From Symbiodinium microadriaticum (taxonomy: Eukaryota; Sar; Dinophyceae; Suessiales; Symbiodiniaceae), in contig LSRX01000824.1 of the NCBI GenBank assembly GCA_001939145.1, forward strand, positions 193,618 through 257,617: a stretch of 64,000 bases of DNA, in the 5' to 3' direction. The position numbers were made by a program, and so were the translations under genes. The notes beneath the pieces were generated by a model, which was given only the letters and a program-made list of their open reading frames with translations, did not search any database and had not been told where the DNA came from. Every line of letters begins with the position of its first letter. The stretch's first letter is position 1. This document shows, piece by piece, positions 50,330 through 61,345 of this stretch.

Positions 50330-52330
50330 TCATCTAAGCTAGACGACCTGGCAACCCAAAAAAAGATTGGCATCCAGAGGGCACAGGGGTTCCATCCCAA
50401 AACAACTGCAAGCAGAGGAAAAATCGTCCCTGAGCCTCCCTCCAAGTCTGGCCACTGCCAGCAGGAGAAACCGTGCATTTTCGTTTTCGACTTTCGGCGA
50501 ATGTGGTACATCTTGCTTCACTTTGACACAATGTGCTTGACCAGGCCCTATCTGCGCATTTCGGAGCATCTGGAGCGAGAACAAGCATGCCGACTGGGCG
50601 ATCTCGATCTTTGCCTTGTGAGCCTGCATACGAAAGGCAAAGCAGCTGCGCAAGAAGATACTAACAAGATACTATAACATGTTTGCTCAAGCAGAGCGCT
50701 CGTTGACGACAGGTTGCAGAGACATCGGTCTGAGTGATCTCCTACTTGCATCTCGGCCTTCTCCAGCAGAGCTCGCTGAGATTCCCTTGGCCAGGTTGGA
50801 ATGTGACTGAGACACGAAGCCTTGAGACTGGAAGCCATGTGCTCGCCTCCACATGTCTTCTGCTTCACGAAGAGCTTCCTGGTGCACTCTAGCCTGCCGA
50901 ACAAGGACACTCTACTGGTAGCGCTGTCGACACAATCTAAGACCTTTTGCTGCTCCATGTGGGCGGCGATGGCCGTGGCAGCCGCGTGTCCAAGTCGAGC
51001 CTTCCTGCACTGCTTGGGTCAAAAGCTCAGACCGTGATGCAACACTGCACCATGGTTTGAGGTCTGAGAGCATGGCTCTGCGTCTGCCTCGTGCCCGATC
51101 GCATGAGCCTGTGTAGCCAGGTCTCGCAAATCACATGACATGGATGCGGTCAGTCTAGCTCCTGAATGTCCTCTTGGCGCTGCAGCTGAGCCTTGGCGAA
51201 ACCACGGATTCTTGGTCGGCGTGTGTACCATTCAGTGGCCCCTCGCACTTCCCTCTCGATTGAACGCCGTCGGGATGCCACTCTCACTCCGTAATTCCCT
51301 CACTTCCTAATTCTCAGTTAGCCGCTAAATCGACGGCTGCTCTCCTTCATCCACTGGGGGCACACCAGGGAGCTCACCAGTAAACATCAACCGTCCGCCC
51401 TCCTAGATGCCTGCGCCAGTCCTTCGGCCAGTCCTAGCTAAACCTGATGAAACTTGGGTCCACGCGTGGCGTTCCTTTGCCTGCGCTGCCACCTCCTTTT
51501 CTGCCAGCTGGGCATGGCTCTCGGCCTTGCTCTGATCACATCACACCGTACAAATCCAATCAGATGCCTCCACCATGCTCTCAGCCTGCTTCAGGATGTT
51601 GCCTCGTTCTTCTTGGTACCTGTCACACAGATCAGTACAGTCACGGGTTCAGAGATTCAAGTTTCTGTGACTCACTTGAGGTCGATGTGGGCTAGCTGCT
51701 TGGCCAGTCCCCCGTCGACTTCCTGCCGGCTCTCTTGAATCAAGGATGCAGTAACTTGTCGTGGACAACAAAAACATCCTCCCTGGAGCACGCAACGGCA
51801 GCAATGTGTTGCTCCTGTTTCTTCCTTTGCGCCTCTGCCAAGATGTACTTGTGGTCGTAGACCTGTCATCGGTTCGATGCCTTCTCGCATTCTGCCAACT
51901 TGCCTTGCAAGAATGCCTGGGCCTGGTGTTCACCTCTTGCACCTCCCGCCACCCCATTCCGATGTCCTCAGAAAGCAGGACACGCTGTCCTGCTTCACCG
52001 GGCTCATGGATGCTCATGGGCCGATCCTGGCTGCGCGAGCCAGGGAGCTTGCTGTGGGTATCCTGCCAAAGTTGCACGGTACGTCCTGCAGACGTGCTTT
52101 ACCCTGGATGCACCTGCTGGTCCTGGTCGCAGCAACGACATGCCTGCAATCAGGCCAAAGCGAATCATGTTTCCTGAATCTGCCGTCTGCATTCGATTTA
52201 ATCTGGCATTGCATGTTACAGAGAAGTCTCAATTCGAGATGCATAGAGCTTCAGACCCGCAGCAGACTCAAGAAATTCATCCTTGCAGCGCCTGCACAGA
52301 AGCACCCATAGCCTTGCTAGGGGGAACCCT
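50330..52330 (-). CDS. Second intron-rich minus-strand gene, fragments
   Basis: Several minus-strand segments read as exons of an alpha-helical protein: LGHAAATAIAAHMEQQKVLD (about 50920-50985), EALREAEDMWRRAHGFQS (about 50820-50885), RGFAKAQLQRQEDIQELD (about 51150-51205), VYDHKYILAEAQRKKQEQHI (about 51803-51870, after a GATGACAG acceptor), FLQGKLAECEKASNR (about 51873-51918), TASLIQESRQEVDGGLAKQL (about 51690-51752) and KDEFLESAAGLKLYASRIET (about 52215-52285). Charged, Gln/Glu-rich helices suggest coiled coil. I do not recognise the family. The span is the locus, not a resolved exon chain; limits and splice sites are uncertain. Confidence 0.4.
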
Positions 52331-55300
52331 TCTCAGGTGGATGGAAAGTGTCGGATGAAAAAGCTGCGAAACACCTCCGATCACCAACCTGAACCGCCTC
52401 AAGTTGTAGTGAGTGCTCCTAGTTACTTGAGCCGGATATGCTTCCCACAGATTTCAAGAATCGCCAAGTGTTTGCATGGTCTCTGAGGGTCCATAACATG
52501 GTGATTACAGCACATGTTGATACATTTTTGGCCGGCTGGTCTCCTCGTGCGAACACACTGAATTCAATCATTAACAAGCCTCCACGCTTTGATGCTGAGA
52601 TCAAGACACGCTCAGGCTGAAGTGAAACAGTTCAAGCCAGCACCGTCATGTCCTCGTCAACCGAGCCCAAGCCTCCCGCAGTGCTTCAGTATAGCGAGTT
52701 CCGTCGAAAAGCAACTGCAGGGAGTTTGCACTGAGGCTGATTCTGTGTTTTCTTCTGCACATGGCTCCAAAATGCAGATCTCTCCCGCATGCTGACATGG
52801 GTCTGAAGTATCATCATCCCTCGGGAAAGGAGGGCCCAGCTGAGAACAGCGCTGCCCAGCTGCTGAAAGCCCACACCAAGAAATCTACCTCAAATTGAAC
52901 ACGGGAAACGACGCAGACGCAGTATGCCGAATCGGCTGAGCTCCCTGCATCCATGGCAAGCACCATGCCTTCCAATCTAGCCTTGTGAAGCTGCACTGTC
53001 TCAACCACTCATGCAAGAATTTCAAGTCACGTATTTACAACACAGCTGCCTTTCAGATGTCCTGCCCGGTAAAGACCATCTTGTTTAAGGATAAGCTTGA
53101 GGAGTCTATTGACGAAATAGACATACACTCGAACACCTCCTGCTGAAGCTCACGAGAGTGTTAAAAATGGGCCACGGCCTCTGCACAGCTTTCAGTGCAT
53201 CTTTCAGAAGCAGAGTGAATCCCTTGTGTCACTCCCGGGAAAATCTCCAAAACTTCAAAGGGGTCGACAATCGAAGATCTACGCGGCCTTTGTGTAGTCG
53301 GGACCTTCGCAGGGCATTCGGTCAAGAATCGCAAGCAGCGAGAAGTAGGGCAGTGGGGCAGACTCTTTGCAGGCTGACTTGACTGTCCGTTTGTGTTGTC
53401 AGGTGTCCGGAACCCCAGCACGACTAGCCAAAGGCCATTTTCAAGCTGCTGTCTCCAAAAATCAATTACGTTACAAAAAGCGACCCAAGCCCGCTCAATG
53501 ACGAGTGTGGAGAATCATGAGGCCATTCCGAAGATGAGAGGTGAATCGCAAACCCTCGACTGTAGAAGACGACAGGGCTTGCAAATAGTGCCTACAGCCT
53601 TGAGAGCCAAAGGGTCTCCGCAGCAGAGGGCGGAGGGGGGGGGGGGGCGGGGGGTGGTGAGGCAAAAAAATTGCTTGTTGTTTCCCCCCGTTCCCCTTGG
53701 TCGACGGACCCCTCTGAGCCCCATAAGCACGGAGCCAGGCCTATGGACCAGGCCTGCGAGACTCAGAATTTTTCGAAATACGTGGAGCCTTCGAGCTTAA
53801 GGCCAGGAACAAGATCAAGACTGAGCCTAGGCTCAAGACCGAAGCGGAAATGCACATAATTCTCTACCATGCACCCCTAACAGACATATCAAAATTTATA
53901 AGAACATTTCACGTTCTGTATGATCCATCATGTGTGAAGGTATGTGTGTCATTGTGTGTCTATGCGTGTACATAGAGACTGACACATCGCACAACAACAC
54001 ATGTGTGTTCGTGTATGGATGTAACCATGTTTGTAAAATTCTATGAGTCTGAGTAGATACCCCTGCATAAGATGTACATGTCTACCTACATTTCATCTTT
54101 GAACAAATACAAGGCATATATGTTTTGAAATACAGGAATTGAAAGAATCCTTACACATTAATGCTAATGTGGGTGTATTCGACTACATATGTTTCATCAT
54201 GTTCTATCCAAAATATATATCTAAACAGTTTATACGACAGTGATGTAAAGCCACTTTTATAATGATACGTCAGCCACCGCATAGGTGTATATACAATTCA
54301 TTTGGGCCTTGGGGTTTAAAAGCCTGAAGACCCCGACACCCCATTGCGGGGTTTGTGCTTTCGGGCAAAACGCTCGCCTTTTGTTTTTAAGCAGTGATCG
54401 AAAAATCTTAATATCACAAAGTCATGATGGCCCCCCAAAGACATATGCACCCTGATACTAGAGATAGGCGACAAACCCAGTCGTTCAGACAACTATCATC
54501 CAAACCGTGGGGGGGACAGGTGGCATCTCCCACATCCTACGAGGGACTACTCTTCCCCCACCCCCGAAACCAGAGCCTTAGCAGTACATGTAGGTGGTCA
54601 AACCTTCATCATTGGGGGCCAGGGATGATGGACGCCAGACTGCACATTGACAAGCCACGGCACTCAATGAAATAAGCGGATCGGCAGACTGGCTCCAAAC
54701 AACCCATAGAGCTAGAGTGGAGGAGTGGTTCGAGAAAGACCCTTGCAATTACAAGTGGAAGGCATGAATGGATCTCAAAACCTCTAATCCTAATCATTAG
54801 ATGTGCTTAACAAAGTTTAATATTAATACGTATGAACGAGATAATGAACTTCAAACATGAATATCACGACAGGGCTGCAACCATATTGGGCAGGTTGGTT
54901 GGCAAACCCCATTTTCAAAAAAAATGATAGGGTTAAATCCGTCATCCCGAACAAAGGCAACTGATTGCAAAGCACCCCAAATTATGATCACAAATAGTGT
55001 GTGGCATGTCCAATGGCTTTGTCCTTGGCAGCAGATTGCGGGTGGCAAACCCAATCAACCCTGACTAGGTTAGAAGCATTTCAGACTCTAGCAAAGGATG
55101 TTGGGTTGGCAGATCCAAAATCCGAAAGCTAATAAGAACATTGTGGGGGACAACACTGCAAACCCTAAATGCTGCATTGCCGTCCCAGCCACTGGGGCAT
55201 GATGGCTGTCAAATTTAAAGAATGAAGACCCTGGGGAGCAAGAACGGAAGACTAGGTTTCAAAAAATGATGTACAAGGGTACAACATGGAAGTCGCAATA

Positions 55301-56255
55301 AATCATACTAGAGAAATAATCAGAAATAATCTGTAGCAAACCCGAATAAACTCTGAACGGGTGACTTGGCAGTACCAGAGACCTTTACCGTTGCATGAAG
55401 GCAGTAACAGAGACCTATGCATAAATGCGTTTATCAACTGCCATTCAGTATAAGCTTCCGGAAGATCCTCATCGTGCTTGAGATTTATAGGTTTTCAGAA
55501 ATCTTGAAAATTTTATCAAGCTCGCTTGCTTTACTCAAACACGGGCGTGTATTCCGCTCAGAAAGCCAGAAATGTGTACCTGCCCAAAGCCCCTGCAAGC
55601 TTTACTGTGTGAAGTACACCAACAGGCATCATGTATACACACAGATCACATGTCTTGCGAAATTGAGTGTTTCCAGCAATTCATAGCATCCGCATTCGTG
55701 CGCGCTTGCATGCAATTTCGCATAAAACTCCACTCTAAAACAAACCTATGCGGATTGTAGCACGTGTATACATTGGGACGACCATAGTCAAGCGAGCCTG
55801 AGGTCTTCAGAAGGAAAACATGGGAAGGCTAGCGGCTAACACAAACAGGATAGCTGCTAGGTCCTAGGTGCTTCGCATCCCGCAGTGCTAGGGCGCCACT
55901 GCAGAAGCTGGGTCGCTTCTTGGAAGGAGGTGCCAACGCACACGCAAAGACGGGGGAGACGGTTGTCGAACGGTCGCCGGTCCGAGGTGGTTGGGTCCAT
56001 GCGAGCACAACCGCCCCACAAAGGCATGCCTTCGACATGCCTTCGCCCAGCAGACACCAGGGTAGAAACACGAGGCGGCTCCCTTATAACCGTGCTTAGC
56101 AAACCTTCCCAGCAATGGCCGTTGCAGACAGCTGCAACCAGGGGTACTATAACACTACAAAATAGTTTAATCCACCCTTGGCGGGTTCCTCGTCTTCGGT
56201 TGAATCCTTTTGGGAGCCGTGTGAGTTGTTGACAAGAAGAATCCGTGAGTGGAGC
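52331..56255. other. No recognised gene; weak diverged repeat
   Basis: A G-run lies at about 53634-53653. Around 53900-55800 the DNA is AT-richer with no convincing frame. Between about 54890 and 55350 words like GGTTGGCAAACCC, GGTGGCAAACCC and GTAGCAAACCC recur at irregular spacing and may be a very old repeat. The remainder shows no structure. Confidence 0.4.
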
Positions 56256-58048
56256 TTATTCGCATTCCGACATTCCGATAGTTTCCGAGGTGTCGCCGAA
56301 GTGTGCAGTAAAATGAAGCAGAAAGCTGTTCAAGCTGAGGTCAACGCTCTTGAACCAGGACACAGCATGCAGCCGTGTGCCCTCAAATGGACACCGACCA
56401 TGCATCACCAGATAGTTGTCCAGCAGCACCATGTCTCCGGGCCTTTCTGGGCAACTGTCGCATCCCAGTGCATTACGCGGAAAAATTCAGAATCTCAGAA
56501 GCGGTCTCCATCTTGACCTTGATAGCACAGTCCAGGGTCACCTTGTCAAGGTGCTTCAGCCAATCGACCTGCAGCCACATAAAGCGCAATTTGTCACACC
56601 AACTAGCTCCATGGCAAATGCCCAGCGCACCTCCACCTTGTCTCCGCTTTTGCCATAGAAAACGTCGGTTTTGTTTATTCTGGACCTGAGGACAAACGAA
56701 AGTTGTAGACTCCTTCTTGATATAGCATGACGACAAGACAAGACAAGGAAAACGAGGGGTCCGCGTCTTTCGACTCCGAGCAACTAAGTCTCGGGGATAG
56801 ACGGGTGAGCAGTGAAATGACTAGCTGGACTGTGCATGAATGTGGCCGGGTGCTAAAAGTAACACTAATTGATCGGCTGTGAAGAAGATGCTGTGAACAT
56901 GCTGCTGGTTCCTGCTTGCAAAAACTGATCGAAACTTACTGACGGCAATCTAAGCGGCGCCCCAGTTGTCTCCTGAGGCAGCATCGCTGATGCGTAATGC
57001 TCAAGACGCCACGAGATCAATTTGGGCTTGGCCTGCGCTTCTCCGAAAACCTTCTCACGCTCAGACCGCAGGTATTCCTCGGGTGTCGGCACACATTCCC
57101 CTGCACATCCGGGCTATGCGAAGGATATCAATGTCGTTGTCTGCATCAGAACTAGATGCAAAGCCCTCCCTGGCCATTTCCAGCCAGGCGCTGCATGTGA
57201 ATGCATGGAACCCCACCAGCACGGCTCTCCAGTCGCATGATGGCGGATCACAGGGTATTGCGGCATCGCCCGTACCTGGACTTTTGATATACCCGATCTG
57301 CGTCTAGTTTGCGCGACACACCCTGACCTGCAAGATCTTGCTGCCATCATAGTCTGACTTCTCCCATCGGAGCTCCGTCTTGAAATCAACCTCCAGGCAA
57401 GCTTTGCTGATTCAGCCCGCGTGCAGGCCCTGCACCAAGCATGCGTCTAGAATCCAATTATGTTCAAGGCCAGCCGCCTTCATCTTCAACGCCTGTCAAG
57501 GAGAACGTTCAAAGAACAATGCCGACATGATCTCACATGTCTCTGGGTGTTTGAGGGCCCTGAGCCTGCGTCAGGGCTCCATAGGCCAACGGCTCAACTG
57601 CTGGCTGCACAAACTCTGGCAGACTCCTCAGCTGCTCTGGACATACGTTAGGTCTACAGCGGCACGGCGCCTCCGACACTTTAGTGCAGCTTGGTCTCTC
57701 GATGAAACCCATGGGAAACTCTGCGGTTGAGTAAACCACATCCTGGTGCCGCCATCTCTGAATGTGTCAGTTTGAGGAACGCCCGCTTTGTACTCAGGCA
57801 AGTGACTGAATCATAGACTTTCTCGAGCCATGCCTGCCAGGCTAGATGCATCGGAGAAAGCTGCCATCATGGTGTGAACCTCGCTGCGTGCCTCATCCAG
57901 CTCCTTGAACATCCTGACAGAACTGTTTCCACAAGGACAACATGGCAGTGTGTGATATCGCAGTCATCTGCCAACTCCAGTCTGGGACTCTTTTGACGAG
58001 AGTCTTGCGGCCATCTGCAATAAGGAATTCACCACCTTGCTCGGCCGC
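56256..58048 (-). CDS. TauD/TfdA-family 2OG-Fe(II) oxygenase, spliced, 5' exons missing
   Basis: Three exon segments carry TauD/TfdA signatures in order. The first begins at 58048 after a CCAG acceptor and reads AAEQGGEFLIADGRK, the GGET-x-x-AD region of the family. The second begins at 57275 after a CCAG acceptor and contains PVIRHHATGEPCWWGSMHSH, the region preceding the distal half of the fold. The last, 56256-56446, reads RPGDMVLLDNYLVMHGRCPF and then EGTRLHAVSWFK, giving the distal iron-binding His and the 2-oxoglutarate-binding Arg, and ends at TAA 56256-56258. Other exons between them were not resolved. TauD-type enzymes are Fe(II)/2-oxoglutarate dioxygenases acting on small substrates; the substrate here is unknown. 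The HxD-bearing exon should lie upstream (higher coordinates), where the retroelement begins only about 30 nt from the exon. The gene is therefore interrupted by a large intronic insertion or truncated. Confidence 0.65.
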
Positions 58049-58079
58049 CTGGCCCATTAACAACCAATCAACACGTGCT

Positions 58080-58251
58080 ATATGATTGCTGCAGTGCACA
58101 TGAAGCTGGAGGCTCGCTGAAGACGTTTTTCACTCACCGTGCTGCTGGTCTCAGACGAGTACTGAAGGGGAACTTTGGAGACTGGTCGCCCCCCGGCCAA
58201 ATGCCGATGGCACAATGCCAGAGATGAAAGTCGGGACGGCCAAAATCCCCA
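58080..58251 (-). repeat. Direct repeat copy 1 (172 nt) near retroelement 3' end
   Basis: Identical to 58485-58655 except for one extra G near 58125. With copy 2 it frames 233 nt of spacer downstream of the RT-RNase H stop. It may be part of the element's 3' terminal repeat structure. It starts about 30 nt upstream of a TauD-like exon. Confidence 0.8.
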
Positions 58252-58484
58252 GCACTCGTGTGAAAAGTCCTAGCTAAAAGACGAAGGCAGCTGGGACCCC
58301 CAGCAAAGCCTGAAGAAATCAGCAGAGAGCCGATAGGCCGAAAGGCAAAGGCGAAAAGCCAGGGCGCGGCGGGCGGGCAAGAAAAGCCATGCCCACTGCA
58401 CAACTCGTGCTCTTTTGAACCACAAGAGCAGCGAACAATCATAATGCTGCATATGCCAATCTCAGCCAGGCCAGTATGCACACA

Positions 58485-58655
58485 ATATGATTGCTGCAGT
58501 GCACATGAAGCTGGAGGCTCGCTGAAGACTTTTTCACTCACCGTGCTGCTGGTCTCAGACGAGTACTGAAGGGGAACTTTGGAGACTGGTCGCCCCCCGG
58601 CCAAATGCCGATGGCACAATGCCAGAGATGAAAGTCGGGACGGCCAAAATCCCCA
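58485..58655 (-). repeat. Direct repeat copy 2 (171 nt)
   Basis: Lies 35 nt past the TAG stop of the RT-RNase H frame and matches 58080-58251 with a single 1-nt indel. The near-identity implies recent duplication or gene conversion. The overlapping 223-codon open frame that spans both copies is not regarded as a gene. Confidence 0.8.
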
Positions 58656-58689
58656 AAGTACAAAACCCCAAAGTGAACAGAAGTAAAGT

Positions 58690-60828
58690 CTAGACCAGAA
58701 GAAGAGCATGACTGAGCGAATCAAAAGCCGTAAACAGAATCTCTGGCGTGACAGCCGGCAGCAAACGCCATCCTTGGGAGAGCGTCCACGAATCTTGAAG
58801 TCCATCCCTGCTCAGACCATCTGACGGATTTGAGTCACTCGGCACGTATTCAAAATAGACGCGGCATCCGAGTCTGGTGAAAAGCAGTTGAGTGACGGCC
58901 GCAATCACAGCGATGTCTGGTAGCGAACTGGAGCCCTTCATCAAAATTTGACACGCGGCCTGGTTATCCACGAACCACACTATATCACGGCCACGCAGCA
59001 GATCAGGCGCATTCGCGGGAATGATGACCCCAGCGAGGGCCTCACAGCCATTGATCTGCGTTTGCCTCACTTGGAAGCGCCCCAGGACAGCATCTGAGAT
59101 ATCCATGCTCATACCCAGAGGCTGAACATGATCGTCACTCGGGAAGATGACAAATCCCAGTCTAGCCGGAACTTGAGCAGAGGGCTCATAGCTGGCATCG
59201 CTATAGATGCGTACTGGTCTGGGTTGTGCCTGAGCCATACTTACCAAGCGAGGAGGTACAAACTCAGCGAGGTGCAGGTGAAACCTGAGACAGTCACGTA
59301 GCGCAGGAGTAAGCTCATCGCTGGTGTCAGTGAACTGGCGTGTCACTAATGGGGCGAGACCTGCGCGGCCGCAGCGCCCATAGGTACCTGAAGCAGCCCA
59401 GCCAAACTTGCCTCTGAGCTTGGAAGCGCGGCCACTGTTGAGCCGCCCGTCCGACAAGATGGCCCGGACTTCGTCAGCAAGAGCCTCACGGAAGCCTGGT
59501 TTGAGGTCGAAGCTGATGCAGTCGTCACTGTTGGCCAGGGCTAGGTTCGCTGACAGGCCTAAGAAAACACGACAGGCCGCGGGAGGCTGTGACTTTCCGG
59601 GGTCCAACTCTGCACCAGCAAAACTGAAACAGGCTCGCATAGCTGCCTGAGCAGAGCCTCTGGCGCACTCCAAATCTGCAATGCCACTGTCGTTGAAAAA
59701 CTGCAAGACTGGAGCCGCGCAAACACGGCGACATAGGGCAGCGAGAAATGTAGGAGTGCGATTGAAGCAGAGGACAGCCGAAGATAAACCAAAAGGCAGT
59801 CCCTGCGAAACTATGAAGCGGTGATCCTGAGCCACATTGTCCCAATAAGCAGTGCAAGTGACACACAGGTTGTCCGGGTGCACGGGGCATTGGCGATAAG
59901 CATGCTTCATGTCTTCGGTGCCAATCATGAAGCGAGCAAAGCACGGAAAGCCCTGTGCGAAAGCAGAGCAAGACAGCCACTCGCGTACAAGGAGCAGCAG
60001 AGGCTGAAAAGCATCCACACTTGTAGTGTATATTGTCTCGCGCTCACGGGCAGCTGCATTGTGGCCAGGGCGCTTACCAGAATCTATGGGCCGGCACTTG
60101 TCAGACTGCAAAATCATGAATCTCTCAAGTGGCCTCCATCCGCCGATGCCGGACTCGGCATCCATTTCTGCCGCACTGTAAGGGCCCCGCGCATGGCCCA
60201 GCGCGATTTCGTCGAGACAAGTTTGTCTGAGCTCATCATCGAGGTCACTAGGCTTAACACGGTCCTGCAGAAGACGGAAATTGTCAACGGCAGCTTGTCC
60301 CAAAAGGGCTGGCAGACCGAAAGAAGGGTCCTCGCTGGGCTGGACGGGCCTAAACAAACCGGAATTCTCGATTTCGCCCACAACCTTATACCCCGTCACG
60401 AAACGAAGCGCATTGCTGAGGTCAGGCCATCGTGACAGGATAGCGCAAGCAAGAAGGAAGGCCGGCTTCTTAGTGGCTGCAACAGCTTTAACTGAGGGCG
60501 CCATGAGTGATTGAAGGTCTTGCTCCCATGGCCTGAGAGCCTTCGCAAGAAGGCGGAGTGCTTCAACCTGTCGAAAACGCCAATGAGGAAGGCAGGGGCC
60601 TAGCAGGGCCATAGCCCTGGCACAGAACCTCAAGTCATCATCCAGGGGGGCAGGCTGAGCGAAAGGGGACTCAAGTTCAGCTGATTGCAACATGTGCGCC
60701 TCCTTGGACAAGTCAGGCGGGAGCAGCGGCGGAAGGCACCACTTAGAGTGACCCGTGCCACGTTGCATGCCCGTCGCGAGCGAGGCGAGCGAGGGCGCAC
60801 TGTTGCGCAAACTCTGGTCCGAGCACAT
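58690..60828 (-). CDS. Reverse transcriptase-RNase H region of retroelement polyprotein
   Basis: A 712-codon frame. RT palm: residues 243-256 SDKCRPIDSGKRPG, motif A TEDMKHAYRQ with Asp306, motif B QGLPFGLSSAVLCFNR (342-357), and motif C QFFNDSG (376-382), where the usual Asp-Asp pair reads Asn379-Asp380. RNase H: Asp544 (IYSDAS), Glu597 (GCEALAG), Asp621 (WFVDNQA) and Asp670 (NPSDGLSR), all four acidic residues present. The N-terminal 230 residues are linker without a recognised domain. The ATG at 60828 is probably internal. A TAG lies in frame 10 codons upstream, and the preceding polyprotein segment enters from another frame through the overlap 60743-60828. Function would be reverse transcription of the element RNA. 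The Asn in motif C predicts loss of polymerase activity unless this lineage tolerates it. Confidence 0.85.
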   Translation of the reverse strand: MCSDQSLRNSAPSLASLATGMQRGTGHSKWCLPPLLPPDLSKEAHMLQSAELESPFAQPAPLDDDLRFCARAMALLGPCLPHWRFRQVEALRLLAKALRPWEQDLQSLMAPSVKAVAATKKPAFLLACAILSRWPDLSNALRFVTGYKVVGEIENSGLFRPVQPSEDPSFGLPALLGQAAVDNFRLLQDRVKPSDLDDELRQTCLDEIALGHARGPYSAAEMDAESGIGGWRPLERFMILQSDKCRPIDSGKRPGHNAAARERETIYTTSVDAFQPLLLLVREWLSCSAFAQGFPCFARFMIGTEDMKHAYRQCPVHPDNLCVTCTAYWDNVAQDHRFIVSQGLPFGLSSAVLCFNRTPTFLAALCRRVCAAPVLQFFNDSGIADLECARGSAQAAMRACFSFAGAELDPGKSQPPAACRVFLGLSANLALANSDDCISFDLKPGFREALADEVRAILSDGRLNSGRASKLRGKFGWAASGTYGRCGRAGLAPLVTRQFTDTSDELTPALRDCLRFHLHLAEFVPPRLVSMAQAQPRPVRIYSDASYEPSAQVPARLGFVIFPSDDHVQPLGMSMDISDAVLGRFQVRQTQINGCEALAGVIIPANAPDLLRGRDIVWFVDNQAACQILMKGSSSLPDIAVIAAVTQLLFTRLGCRVYFEYVPSDSNPSDGLSRDGLQDSWTLSQGWRLLPAVTPEILFTAFDSLSHALLLV

Positions 60829-61345
60829 CGCAAGAACCCTCGCGCATACACTTATCTACCCAGTAGCATTGCAGGCAACTCAAGTCGAGGCTTCGTAGAG
60901 CGGCAGCAAGGCTAGCTTGGGACCGCGGTAACGAAAGACCCTGAGCGCGGCACTGGTCGTAAAAGCCTTTGGCAACCGCATTGCCATCCAAGTAACCTGG
61001 GAAGGTCTGACAGAAGCCGGGCTGAAAGACAGTACCCCAAACGTTGGAAACCACCGCGGACTCCAGGGCGTCATGCAAAGGCGGGCGAATCTGCATGCTC
61101 GATGCTTGCACAAGACTGGCCAACAAGATGCAAAGTACAACTGCGAGGGAGGGGATATGCATGCTACTCGCAAGAAGTGAGTGCCTGCAATCTACATCCT
61201 CAGGGGTGTCCTTGACCGCATGCACAACAGAACACGGCATGCCATACATCGTTGCTTTCTCACGAGCTGACGGTGTCCTCCAGGATGGGCCCTTCCAGAG
61301 CAGTGCACTCTCCTCATAGTGAGCCGGCGTTCCAGAAACCGACAT
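60743..61345 (-). pseudogene. DNMT C-terminus plus linker, shifted frame
   Basis: A 200-codon frame continues the methyltransferase after a frameshift. ALLWKGPSWRTPSAREKATM followed by YGMP matches the region of motif IX/target-recognition end (R.LT..E....G.P), and HSLLASSMHIPSLAVVL matches motif X (GNS.hvP.va). Then follows a roughly 110-residue linker (QPGFCQTFPGYLDGNAVAKG) leading toward RT. The frame differs from both neighbours. Two stops (TGA TGA) lie just upstream of its ATG, so it cannot be an independent start of a real protein domain. The shift into it lies in the overlap with the upstream frame, around 61320-61345. The shift back lies within 60743-60828. Confidence 0.75.

Noticed and set aside
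58134..58805. 223-codon minus-strand frame
   Set aside because: It spans both 171-nt direct repeats and the end of the RT frame in another register; no domain.
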